A stretch of DNA of 17,653 nucleotides from Aquirhabdus sp. (GCA_030150135.1 JASLGO010000080.1:1-17653), one strand, 5' to 3'; positions 7,395-14,960 are shown, counted from the stretch's first letter. Notes: generated by a model not told the origin, from the letters alone. Program-made: numbers and translations.

Positions 7395-9653
7395 TTAATC
7401 CGATATGCTTGTTGATATTGTCTTTTTTGTTATGACTTCGGCGGATTTCTTCTCATTAGAATGGTCAGTTTCTAAGTTTGTTTCTGGCGGTGGCAGAAAG
7501 AAATCGCTCGGGCGGGTAAAGAAATGCCCAATGATCAGTTTACCCAATGAAATCCACTCACCATACGATACACCGCGTGCTTTGAGTGCGACAAATAATG
7601 CCAGTGAAAAACTGACTAATAAGTTGGTCATCCCGATCAATAACACTCCTAAAAATGCAATGACAAGAGTGCCGATACCTGTACTAGAACCCAGTGAATA
7701 CACCGATTGAGCAAAGTTAACGGATGAAAAGGTAATGTGTCTGATATCTAAGGGCAATCCTAAAAAATAGCCCAATGTCCCCATACTGCCAAGCATGACG
7801 CCAAACCAAAAATTGCCCGCCAACGCCCCAAGATTGTTTTCGATATAACGAGACACTTTATCTAATCGTTCAGCCGACATGAGTTTGATTAAGCGCGGAT
7901 GCTGGCGTAGACGTGCGCCAACCTGATGATGAACCGATAAATTATCATAGTAACCTGCAATTAGTCCTGCTAAAAATAAGCAAACACCAGCGACTGCCGC
8001 ATGTGGAATTGCGAGTGAAGTGAATGGGTTGAGACTATGAAGGAGTATATGGGCGGCATCGTTTGATAGGAGCGGTTGATGAAAAAACGTATGCCAGACA
8101 TAGGTAATGAAAACTCCAACCAGCATCGCAATCACAATATTGCCAAAGATCGCAACCAGTTGTGTTCGCATAATATTGACAGTTAGTCGTGCCAAATCCG
8201 TCAATTGATCATTTTGGTTTTTCTTTGTTTTTTCGGCGTGATGTACGGTTGCTGCGATGGTCGCGGCAGTCATGGCAGGCTGTTTGGTTGCAACTGTAAA
8301 GTGCAATACATGGATCAGCATGAATCCAAAAGAATAATTCATGCTATTCAACAATGCTTTAACAAACGGAGCCAATGTTAAACGCCCGAATAGCACTTTA
8401 ATGGTCGCCATAAAGGCAATGATCGCCCCAGCACCCATTGCCGAGCGCATCATTCCAAAATATCCACGGCGATCATTGGTGACGTAATGATCGCCTGTTT
8501 TACTGGCATTTTCGGTGACTTGAAGTGCCATCAATTCGGTATTGGTCGAAATCAGATCTCTAATACTGGCGTGATTTTTCTGATCATCAGCAAGTATGCG
8601 CAGAGCCTGTTGTATCGGATTAGCAGGGTAAGTCGGTACATTTTTATGTGACGTAGTTTGTTCACTCGCTTCACTCATAAAGATTTTCAAGTACGGGCTA
8701 CGCTGAAAACCGAGCAATAATTCAAGCAGCAGCTCCATGCGTGCCAAACTTTGTTCAATCCGAATGATTAAATTCGTTAAATGAATGCTGACACCAAACC
8801 GACGCGTATTTTTTCGAACACGGTATAAAATATCTCGACATTGCTCAATCATGACCGCGATAGGGCGTTCATCGGGCGGAGTTCGTTCAGATAAGTTGTG
8901 ATGATTCTCTTTAATTGCCGTTGGATAATGATCCAAATAGAAAGGTTGATAACTTTCAATAAACGCAATGATTTCACGATTTTGAGCCATAAACGGTGAT
9001 TCAAATTCATCAATGCTAGGGTCAATTCGCATTAAATCGCGTTCTAGACCCATTGCGGTGACACGATACGATAAGATCATGAGCGCATTAAATATCTGAT
9101 TCTGGGCAGATTGGATTAAGGCAGGTTCTGGATGTGCTTTGGATAGGCAATTTGATAGTCGGTGCCATTCTTTGGGTTGAATCTGATTCAGCCAGCGAAG
9201 ATCACTCGATTTATAGAAAATGATTTTAAATAACGTGCTAATCCGATGTTCTACTTGTAAAGGAGGCAATATTCGCCAAGTCAGGCGTTGTGCTAGCGTC
9301 GTAAAGAAACCATCATTACTCAGAATGCCTTGATCACTATAGAAATATTCAGGGGAATAAGTTTCTAATAATTTAAGAACATAGTTGGCGAAGTGTGTCG
9401 CGTGAGTAGGGCAGCTTTCTAAATCATTCATCCATAGATTGAACCGCTCTGTGATCTCAAATGTATTGTGAGTGGATGATGGACGTAATTGTTCAATCAG
9501 ATCACAAAGTGGCTGAACTGACGGTGCGCTAGAGTTGGCTTGTATCAACATCTCTGCAAAGCATGCGACAAGCGCAGTGTTGAATTTTTCTGGTGAGATT
9601 GTAGATATAGCCTCTTGCAAAGCTGGGTTAGTTTTTTTTGAAATGCTGGGCAT
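7395..9653 (-). CDS. Polytopic membrane protein of the 'site-specific recombinase' (Gcr, PF10136-like) family
   Basis: A 752-residue protein I assign by pattern to the family named after the gonococcal gcr gene and annotated 'site-specific recombinase'. The first 390 residues are soluble and helical, with Trp/Arg landmarks (DLRWLNQIQPKEWHRL near 151, FESPFMAQNREI near 217) and a CRDILYRVRKNTRRFGVSIHL-type segment from about 272. The C-terminal half has about six hydrophobic segments, near 402-422, 434-455, 497-521, 548-568, 610-632 and 659-692. The conserved-looking core NYSFGFMLIHVLHFTVATKQPAMTAATIA sits at about 439-467. I see neither a tyrosine-recombinase R-H-R-Y set nor a serine-recombinase or DDE catalytic core, so the name is doubtful and a membrane role is likelier. 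The ATG lacks a Shine-Dalgarno; upstream is a T-rich leader, so a later start is possible. It is apparently monocistronic. Confidence 0.75.
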   Translation of the reverse strand: MPSISKKTNPALQEAISTISPEKFNTALVACFAEMLIQANSSAPSVQPLCDLIEQLRPSSTHNTFEITERFNLWMNDLESCPTHATHFANYVLKLLETYSPEYFYSDQGILSNDGFFTTLAQRLTWRILPPLQVEHRISTLFKIIFYKSSDLRWLNQIQPKEWHRLSNCLSKAHPEPALIQSAQNQIFNALMILSYRVTAMGLERDLMRIDPSIDEFESPFMAQNREIIAFIESYQPFYLDHYPTAIKENHHNLSERTPPDERPIAVMIEQCRDILYRVRKNTRRFGVSIHLTNLIIRIEQSLARMELLLELLLGFQRSPYLKIFMSEASEQTTSHKNVPTYPANPIQQALRILADDQKNHASIRDLISTNTELMALQVTENASKTGDHYVTNDRRGYFGMMRSAMGAGAIIAFMATIKVLFGRLTLAPFVKALLNSMNYSFGFMLIHVLHFTVATKQPAMTAATIAATVHHAEKTKKNQNDQLTDLARLTVNIMRTQLVAIFGNIVIAMLVGVFITYVWHTFFHQPLLSNDAAHILLHSLNPFTSLAIPHAAVAGVCLFLAGLIAGYYDNLSVHHQVGARLRQHPRLIKLMSAERLDKVSRYIENNLGALAGNFWFGVMLGSMGTLGYFLGLPLDIRHITFSSVNFAQSVYSLGSSTGIGTLVIAFLGVLLIGMTNLLVSFSLALFVALKARGVSYGEWISLGKLIIGHFFTRPSDFFLPPPETNLETDHSNEKKSAEVITKKTISTSISD

Positions 9654-10058
9654 AAATAAAAAATTACTCTGTCAAATCAATGATTTTATTCAACTCATGA
9701 AAGACATCACTTTATGCTAATTGTGAGTAGCGATTTGTATAAATCATGGGAGTGGACTGTTTTAAAGGTTATTGATTTATATCTAGATAGCAATGTTCTA
9801 AAGTTAATTTATTGATATTTAATGATTATGAGTGGTGTATTCTTATTTTTTGTTACACTTCTTTAGCCATTTCTGTGAGTGACAATTACAAGAACACTGA
9901 GCTTGTCGAAGTGTGACTTTCGCATCACCGCACATTTCGACAAGCTCAATGAGCTATGTCGCTTTTGATTTTTATTGTAAATGTTATTCGAGAAAGCACG
10001 ATAGAGGTTTGGTTGTTTTAATTCAAATGCTTTTCGATCATTGGCGCTTATCGAAATG
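9654..10058. other. Intergenic region between ispB and the recombinase-family gene
   Basis: About 400 bp, AT-rich in its left part, which should carry the promoter of the minus-strand gene at 7395-9653; I could not pick that promoter with confidence. The right part carries the inverted repeat at 9898-9948. Near the ispB stop there is a weak stem (TTTCGAT / ATCGAAA, 10032-10056) without a clear T-run. No gene is seen. Confidence 0.6.
9898..9948. repeat. Inverted repeat with 18-bp arms (TGAGCTTGTCGAA core)
   Basis: Left arm TGAGCTTGTCGAAGTGTG (9898-9915) and right arm CACATTTCGACAAGCTCA (9931-9948) are complementary at 17 of 18 positions, separated by 15 bp. Neither side has a strong T-run, so it is not a textbook terminator. 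The TTCGACAAGCTCA core is a word I associate with dispersed palindromic repeats in bacterial genomes. A REP- or MITE-like element, or an mRNA-stabilising hairpin downstream of ispB, are the main readings. Confidence 0.65.
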
Positions 10059-11063
10059 TTAATTTAGCCGCTCTAATGCAAGCAGTGCCAAATTAATTAA
10101 TGCTTGCTTATAGATTGAGTCGGGTAGTGGGTTGAGTGCGGCAATGGCGAGTTCAGTTTCTTGTTTTGCGCGCATTTGGCAATATTCCAAACCACCACTG
10201 GTTTTGACCAAGTGAATGATTTTGTTCAAATCATTAAGACCGCCAGTTTGAATGCTATGACGAATGATTTCGTTATCTTGAATATGTACACGCTGCATGG
10301 TTGCAATGAGCGGCAATGTCGGTTTTCCTTCGGCAAGGTCATCGCCGATATTCTTTCCAAGTGTTGCGACATCTGAGGTGTAGTCCAAAATATCATCAAT
10401 AATCTGGAATGCATTGCCGAAGTGTTCACCGTAGGCTTTTAACGGAGCACGGAAATCTTCGCGATGTGCCAGCAATGCGGCACCTTCGGTAGCCAACATA
10501 AAGAGGCGAGAGGTCTTGCCATAAATAATCTGGAGGTAATCTGCTTCGGTCGAATCAGGATTATGTTGATGTTGGAGCTGTAGTACTTCGCCTTCTGCAA
10601 TTTCACATGTTCCACTCGACATGATATGCAGCAGTTCTAAATCACCTAATTTGACCAGCAGATCAAATGCGCGTGCAATTAAATAGTCTCCGACCAACAC
10701 TGCTGTTGCATTAGTCCATGTCGCGTTCGCTGTCGGGCGTCCACGACGTAGACCCGATTCATCAACCACATCATCATGCACGAGCGTCGCGGTGTGCAAC
10801 ATTTCGATAATGGCAGCAAGTTTAAGGTGCTGATCCGTTTGTTTCGGGCTATCTGCTTTCAGATCGTCACCAAGCCCAAAACCACATGCGCGAGCAGCAA
10901 GCAATGACATAAGTGGACGCATACGCTTACCACCCGCTTCAACAACATAGCTACTTACGCTGAGTACTAACGGTACTTTAGAGTTAATGCCTGTTTTGAT
11001 GAATTGATCCATAGCGGCAAAATCATCAGCGACAGGGCGTAAGATACTATTGAAGTCGGTCAT
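10059..11063 (-). CDS. ispB: Long-chain polyprenyl diphosphate synthase, IspB type (quinone side chain)
   Basis: Trans-prenyltransferase that adds isopentenyl units to farnesyl diphosphate to build the ubiquinone side chain; octaprenyl in E. coli, usually nonaprenyl in Acinetobacter. It has 334 residues with the full set of motifs: GGKRMRP (44-50), the first Asp-rich motif DDVVD (97-101), RRGRPTAN, the KTS motif, the second Asp-rich motif DDILD (223-227) and GKNIGDDLAEGKPTLP. The residue five before the first DDxxD is Ala, as in E. coli IspB, which fits long products because a bulky residue there would block chain growth. A short polar insertion (about residues 63-79) accounts for the extra length over E. 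coli IspB. It is divergent from rplU, a common arrangement in gammaproteobacteria. No strong Shine-Dalgarno precedes the ATG. Confidence 0.95.
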   Translation of the reverse strand: MTDFNSILRPVADDFAAMDQFIKTGINSKVPLVLSVSSYVVEAGGKRMRPLMSLLAARACGFGLGDDLKADSPKQTDQHLKLAAIIEMLHTATLVHDDVVDESGLRRGRPTANATWTNATAVLVGDYLIARAFDLLVKLGDLELLHIMSSGTCEIAEGEVLQLQHQHNPDSTEADYLQIIYGKTSRLFMLATEGAALLAHREDFRAPLKAYGEHFGNAFQIIDDILDYTSDVATLGKNIGDDLAEGKPTLPLIATMQRVHIQDNEIIRHSIQTGGLNDLNKIIHLVKTSGGLEYCQMRAKQETELAIAALNPLPDSIYKQALINLALLALERLN

Positions 11064-11433
11064 TTATCGAGCTGCTCTTAAAACAAATATTTCGAGATCC
11101 CATCCATAGGATGTTGTGTTGAATTTTACATGAACTATGGGGCGTTTTCTGCCTAAATCGATGCAAATCGCCAGCATCCTAACCGCCTTAGAACTGAACT
11201 TCCAGTATGTCTATTTAAAAATGATGAAAAAAATTTAATGTGACAAGGTTGGCCGATCAAAGATGACTAAAAGCGGTGATAAAATGTTCAAAATATTGCT
11301 TGTCGTGGGGATTTAAAATCTCTACAATGCGCGGTCTAATGATTTGTAAGAATCAACCCAGTGACGCAGGTTTGAAGCCAGAGACATTTTTGGTCGCTGC
11401 ACCGCGAACACGGGTCTTTGATGGATGTGTAAT
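11064..11433. other. Divergent promoter region between ispB and rplU
   Basis: About 370 bp separating two divergent gene starts. The rplU-side promoter is called at 11300-11328. The ispB-side promoter is not clear: a TAAAAT-like -10 is present on the minus strand near 11127-11132, but no good -35 is seen. The roughly 100-nt rplU leader (about 11335-11433) is GC-richer than the rest and may fold. No gene is seen. Confidence 0.55.
11300..11328 (+). promoter_or_regulatory. Predicted sigma-70 promoter of rplU-rpmA
   Basis: -35 TTGTCG (11300-11305), 17-bp spacer, -10 TACAAT (11323-11328). The -10 matches 5 of 6 consensus bases and the -35 matches 4 of 6. This would give a start near 11335 and a leader of about 100 nt before rplU, long enough for autogenous control by a ribosomal protein, although no specific structure is recognised. 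Confidence 0.55.
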
Positions 11434-11751
11434 ATGAGTGCATATGCAGTAATTAAAAGCGGTGGTAAACAGCACCGTGTAGTCGTTGGTGAATACTTGA
11501 AAGTTGAACTGTTGAAAGCAGCAACTGGCGAAAGCATCACTGACAATGAAGTTTTGATGGTTGTGGATGGTGACAAAATCCAGATCGGCGCGCCTACAGT
11601 TGCTGGTGCAAGCGTTACTTATGAAATTTTGAGCCATGGTCGCCATGACAAAGTTCGTATCGTAAAGCATCGCCGTCGTAAGCATTACCACAAAGAACAA
11701 GGTCATCGTCAATGGTACACAGAAATCAAAATCACTGCGATCAACGCATAA
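11434..11751 (+). CDS. rplU: 50S ribosomal protein L21
   Basis: Large-subunit ribosomal protein that binds 23S rRNA. From the ATG at 11434 it has 105 residues, close to the usual 103. The family signature is clear: YAVIKSGGKQHRV at the N-terminus, then VLMV near the middle, GHGR-like SHGRHDKVRIVK, and the basic RRRKHYHKEQGHRQW block followed by TEIKITAI at the end. A longer start at 11425 adds only Met-Cys-Asn. The 11434 start is preferred because GGA (11423-11425) sits 8 nt before it and because family members begin right before YAV. It is followed 62 nt later by rpmA, the universal partner, and they are surely one transcript. Confidence 0.97.
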   Translation: MSAYAVIKSGGKQHRVVVGEYLKVELLKAATGESITDNEVLMVVDGDKIQIGAPTVAGASVTYEILSHGRHDKVRIVKHRRRKHYHKEQGHRQWYTEIKITAINA

Positions 11752-11813
11752 TTTTTGATTTTTGCTCCAAACTTTGTTTTTTAATCTAATTTACGCTTGA
11801 GGAGTTAAAACTC

Positions 11814-12077
11814 ATGGCACATAAAAAAGCTGGTGGATCAACCCGCAACGGTCGCGATTCCAATCCTAAGATGCTTGGTGTGAAAGTTTACGGCGGTCAA
11901 AAAGTCGTAGCTGGTAACATCATCGTGCGTCAACGTGGTACTGAATTCCATGCTGGTGCAAACGTTGGTATGGGTCGTGATCATACTTTGTTTGCAACTG
12001 CTGATGGCATCCTGCGCTTTGCGGTTAAAGGTGCATTTGGTCGTCGCTACGTATTCGTAGATCCAATCCAAGCATAA
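11814..12077 (+). CDS. rpmA: 50S ribosomal protein L27
   Basis: Large-subunit protein whose N-terminal tail reaches towards the peptidyl-transferase centre. It has 87 residues with the signature MAHKKAGGSTRNGRDS, then KMLGVKVYGGQ, the RQRGTEFHAGANVGMGRDHTLFA core and GRRYVFV near the end. The N-terminus is the ready-made gammaproteobacterial form starting MAHKKA; the cleaved leader peptide of Firmicutes L27 is absent. A strong ribosome site, GAGGAG at 11799-11804, lies 9 nt before the ATG. It is the second and last gene of the rplU operon and is closed by a strong terminator. Confidence 0.97.
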   Translation: MAHKKAGGSTRNGRDSNPKMLGVKVYGGQKVVAGNIIVRQRGTEFHAGANVGMGRDHTLFATADGILRFAVKGAFGRRYVFVDPIQA

Positions 12078-12105
12078 TTCTGTTTAAGAATTAGTTTGAA
12101 AAAAG

Positions 12106-12128
12106 TCCGCCGTTTGGCGGATTTTTTT
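12106..12128 (+). terminator. Intrinsic terminator of rplU-rpmA
   Basis: Stem TCCGCC (12106-12111), GTTT loop, GGCGGA (12116-12121), then seven T. An A-run just upstream extends the pairing. It starts 28 nt after the rpmA stop. Confidence 0.9.
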
Positions 12129-12306
12129 ATGGGCGATAAATAAAGGAGTATGCTAAAGACAAGTATAAAAAGCATTCGTAAAATTGAATGTCAAGTCATC
12201 AAACTGGTTGTTTAATGCGCTTTAAATGTCAAGGTTGTAAAAAATATAAGTATTATAATTGAATGGTTTAGTGTGATTTTGGCATGCAAAGACTATTATC
12301 TGTCGC

Positions 12307-12332
12307 AAGTTGACATTGACTATTGTCAACTT
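12307..12332. promoter_or_regulatory. Operator-like perfect palindrome upstream of the almA-like gene
   Basis: Arms AAGTTGACA (12307-12315) and TGTCAACTT (12324-12332) are perfect inverted repeats of 9 bp around an 8-bp centre, TTGACTAT. This size and shape fit a dimeric helix-turn-helix repressor, for example of the TetR family. It covers the predicted -35 (12316-12321) and both arms flank it, so a bound protein would block RNA polymerase. The gene for the regulator is not in the window. Confidence 0.6.
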
Positions 12333-12343
12333 TCTGTTATGTT
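12316..12343 (+). promoter_or_regulatory. Predicted promoter of the almA-like gene
   Basis: -35 TTGACT (12316-12321), 16-bp spacer, and -10 TATGTT (12338-12343) preceded by TGT, an extended -10 element. A start near 12350 gives a leader of about 30 nt to the ATG at 12381. An alternative -35 is TTGACA at 12310-12315, but its spacing to TATGTT is too long. Confidence 0.45.
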
Positions 12344-12380
12344 AGCAAGAAGTCCTTCATGATTGATTAAGGTAACATAA

Positions 12381-13886
12381 ATGAGCCAGAAACATTTTGA
12401 CGTATTGATTGTTGGTGCAGGTATCTCTGGAATTGGTATTGCGTGTCATTTAAAACGTGAATGTCCAAAGAAAAGCTTTGCGATCCTAGAGCGCCGTCAA
12501 GCAATGGGTGGGACTTGGGATTTATTCCGTTATCCTGGAATCCGCTCTGATTCAGATATGTCTACTTTTGGCTATGAGTTTAGACCTTGGACTGAGTCTA
12601 AAGTCCTTGCGGATGGTGCGTCGATTCGTGGTTATCTAAATGATACCGCTAAAGAATACAATATTGAAGAACACATCAATTATCAGCGTCACGTCAAGAA
12701 AGCATCTTGGTCATCAAAACAAAAGCTATGGACGTTGTCTGTTTACAATGAGGCGACCAAGCAAGCTGAAGAATGGACTGCGGATTTCTTGCTCGGTTGT
12801 ACAGGTTACTATAACTACGACCAAGGCTATAGCCCAGAATTTCCGAATCAAGAACGATTCAAAGGTCAGATTATCCATCCACAACATTGGCCAGAAAATC
12901 TGGACTACAGTGGCAAACGTGTCGTGATTATTGGTAGTGGAGCGACTGCGATTACGCTAGTTCCATCGATGGCGGGCAAAGCGGGTCATGTCACGATGCT
13001 ACAACGTTCGCCAACTTATATTGCGACCGTGCCATCAATTGATTTTGTGTATGATCGATTAAAGAAAGTGCTTCCTGGCAAGCTGGCTTATAAAATCACG
13101 CGTGGTCGTAACATCGGTCTACAAAAAGCAATTTATGAAATGTCTTTAGCGCAGCCTAAAGTGATGCGTAAATTGCTTCTCACCGCTGTGAAACATCAAG
13201 TTGGCAAAAGCATTGATATGCGTCATTTCACCCCGAACTATAATCCTTGGGATGAGCGTTTGTGTGTGGTGCCTGACGGCGATTTGTTTAAAGTGCTGAA
13301 ACAAGGTCAGGCGAGCATTGAAACAGATCATATCGAGTCATTTACCGAAGATGGAATTATCCTCAAATCGGGCAAAATCTTGAAAGCCGATATTATTGTG
13401 TCTGCGACAGGCTTAAATGTACAAATGCTCGGTGGTACAGAAGTTGAAGTGGATGGTAAGAAATTTAATCCGAATGAAAATCTGATGTATCAGAGCATTT
13501 TGGTTGAAAACGTGCCGAACGCTGCATTGATTGTGGGTTACACCAATGCCTCATGGACATTGAAAGTTGATATTGCCGCTGAATATATCTGCCGTTTGTT
13601 GAACTTTATGGACAAAAAAGGCTATCAAACCGTTGTTCCACAAGACCTTGAAGGCTGCAAAACTGAGAATACGGTCATGGGTAGCATTCATGCGGGCTAT
13701 ATTGCACGTGCTGCTAAAACCTTGCCACGTCAAGGTTCAAAAGCACCATGGCTGGTGATGAATAACTATCTGGCTGACCGTGTGCATTTACGTAAAGCTC
13801 AATTTGAAGATGGTTATTTACGATTTGATAATAAAGAATCTAAACCGAAGGCTAAGAGTAAAGTATTGGGTGCACTAGGCGCTTAA
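12381..13886 (+). CDS. almA: Flavin-binding monooxygenase, AlmA-like (long-chain alkane hydroxylase / BVMO family)
   Basis: FAD- and NADPH-dependent monooxygenase of 501 residues. Seen: FAD-binding GAGISG (12-17) in the first Rossmann fold, the Baeyer-Villiger-type fingerprint FKGQIIHPQHW (160-170, pattern FxGxxxHxxxW), NADPH-binding GSGATA (185-190), and a late ATGLN segment (near 343) typical of FMO/BVMO proteins. The RYPGIRSDSDMSTFGY segment after residue 50 and the CTGYYNYDQGY segment near 140 match what I remember of Acinetobacter AlmA, the enzyme linked to growth on very long n-alkanes. A true Baeyer-Villiger or ketone-oxidising role cannot be excluded, since the fingerprint is that of BVMOs. 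AAGG (12369-12372) lies 8 nt before the ATG. The gene is monocistronic, with its own promoter, operator-like palindrome and terminator, suggesting inducible expression. Confidence 0.85.
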   Translation: MSQKHFDVLIVGAGISGIGIACHLKRECPKKSFAILERRQAMGGTWDLFRYPGIRSDSDMSTFGYEFRPWTESKVLADGASIRGYLNDTAKEYNIEEHINYQRHVKKASWSSKQKLWTLSVYNEATKQAEEWTADFLLGCTGYYNYDQGYSPEFPNQERFKGQIIHPQHWPENLDYSGKRVVIIGSGATAITLVPSMAGKAGHVTMLQRSPTYIATVPSIDFVYDRLKKVLPGKLAYKITRGRNIGLQKAIYEMSLAQPKVMRKLLLTAVKHQVGKSIDMRHFTPNYNPWDERLCVVPDGDLFKVLKQGQASIETDHIESFTEDGIILKSGKILKADIIVSATGLNVQMLGGTEVEVDGKKFNPNENLMYQSILVENVPNAALIVGYTNASWTLKVDIAAEYICRLLNFMDKKGYQTVVPQDLEGCKTENTVMGSIHAGYIARAAKTLPRQGSKAPWLVMNNYLADRVHLRKAQFEDGYLRFDNKESKPKAKSKVLGALGA

Positions 13887-13903
13887 TTGCAGCAAATGAA
13901 TGT

Positions 13904-13933
13904 AAGAAATCCGCCAAGAAAGGCGGATTTCTT
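13904..13933 (+). terminator. Intrinsic terminator of the almA-like gene
   Basis: Perfect 12-bp stem AAGAAATCCGCC (13904-13915) and GGCGGATTTCTT (13922-13933) around an AAGAAA loop, 17 nt after the stop codon. The 3' side of the stem supplies the T-rich tract. It shares the TCCGCC/GGCGGA core with the rpmA terminator. Confidence 0.85.
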
Positions 13934-14082
13934 ATATGTATATTCATTAAGGTTTAAAAGTTTAAATTTAAAAATTATATAAATAACAGATCATTAAATA
14001 GAGGTGTATTCTACTTTCTTAAAACTGTCATATTTCAGGGCTACGATGAAGTACAAATAATAGACCATCATCGGAAAGTCAT

Positions 14083-14955
14083 ATGCAAGCCGCCACTATG
14101 CTTCGCTCAGGCCCAATTTTACGTTTCATGCCTAAAGCTGCTCTGAAAAATTTTCAGCAAAAACCACCAAAAAAAGTCGCGACTCTCAAATGTGAGATTG
14201 CAAGCGATGCAAAAACGATTGCAGAAGTACAACGTTTTCGCGCTCGGGTTTTTGGCGAAGCATATAATATTTATTTTGATCAAGGTACGGACGTTGATCG
14301 CTTTGATGAATATAGCATTCATATTCTCGTGCGCGATACTAAGACCAATGCCATCGCGGCATGTACGCGTGTTGTGACCCCAAAAGCAAAAGAAAAATTA
14401 GGTAGCTACTACTCAGAGCTAGAGTTCAATTTAACGGATTATTTAAAAGATAAAGAAGAAGTCTACGAAATTGGACGTACCTGCGTTGATGAAGCCTATC
14501 GCGGCGGTAAAGCATTGTCAGTGTTGTGGATGGGTATGGTGCCACTCATTGTGCGAGAGTTGGAAGCGAAACATCTGATCGGTACGGTCAGTGTGAACCT
14601 TGGTGTTAAGAGCGAAAAGATTATTGCGACACAGGGCTATATCCAAGATAAAGCTAAAAGTAAAAAAATTATGAGTTTGAAGGCATTTAATTTGAAAGAG
14701 TATTTGCTGGAAAAACAAAATGAGTCTGATTTTTTTGAATCAGATGAACAAGATATTTCTTTAAAATATCGTAAAAAAGACGTTCCATCGTTGATTAAAA
14801 AATATCGTAGCGTCGGCGCGGTGTTCTCAAAAGAAGCTTATTTTGATCAGGATTTTAATTGTGCAGACTATTTTGTTGCGGTTAAGGTGAATAAGCGTCT
14901 GCTGCTCAAGCTGAAATTGGTGTGTAAAATCATTGATATGAAATCTAAGAAATAA
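14083..14955 (+). CDS. olsB: OlsB-like GNAT N-acyltransferase (ornithine/amino-acid lipid synthesis)
   Basis: Acyltransferase expected to put a 3-hydroxy-fatty acyl chain from acyl-ACP onto the alpha-amino group of ornithine (or lysine), the first step to lyso-aminolipids of the envelope. It has 290 residues. After a basic 35-residue lead come the family landmarks: AEVQRFRARVFGEAY (47-61), the acidic FDQGTDVDRFDEYSIHILV region, TRVVTP, YYSELEFNL (109-117), EIGRTCVDEAYRGG (129-142) with the LWMGM helix after it, and a C-terminal LIKKYRSVGAVFSKEAYFDQDFNCADYFV stretch seen in OlsB proteins. No plsC-like olsA partner is in the window, so the second acylation must be encoded elsewhere. GGAAAG (14073-14078) precedes the ATG. 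Specificity for ornithine versus other amines is inferred from family only. Confidence 0.82.
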   Translation: MQAATMLRSGPILRFMPKAALKNFQQKPPKKVATLKCEIASDAKTIAEVQRFRARVFGEAYNIYFDQGTDVDRFDEYSIHILVRDTKTNAIAACTRVVTPKAKEKLGSYYSELEFNLTDYLKDKEEVYEIGRTCVDEAYRGGKALSVLWMGMVPLIVRELEAKHLIGTVSVNLGVKSEKIIATQGYIQDKAKSKKIMSLKAFNLKEYLLEKQNESDFFESDEQDISLKYRKKDVPSLIKKYRSVGAVFSKEAYFDQDFNCADYFVAVKVNKRLLLKLKLVCKIIDMKSKK

Positions 14956-14960
14956 GAGGG

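Larger units (their letters stand above)
12078..12380. other. Intergenic region between rpmA and the almA-like gene
   Basis: About 300 bp. It starts with the rpmA terminator (12106-12128) and ends with the operator and promoter of the next gene. The middle is AT-rich and holds two tiny open frames (24 codons at 12188-12262 and 21 codons at 12150-12215) that I do not accept as genes. Confidence 0.6.

Noticed and set aside
11425..11433. Upstream ATG giving rplU three more residues (Met-Cys-Asn)
   Set aside because: L21 proteins normally begin just before YAV, and the GGA at 11423-11425 is better spaced for the ATG at 11434.
12150..12215. 21-codon frame after the rpmA terminator with GGAG nearby
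   Set aside because: GGAG is only 1 nt from the ATG, too close to serve it, and the peptide has no features.
12188..12262. 24-codon frame with a CQGC (CxxC) motif before the almA-like gene
   Set aside because: No Shine-Dalgarno, very short, and in an AT-rich gap; a single CxxC is not enough to call a zinc peptide.
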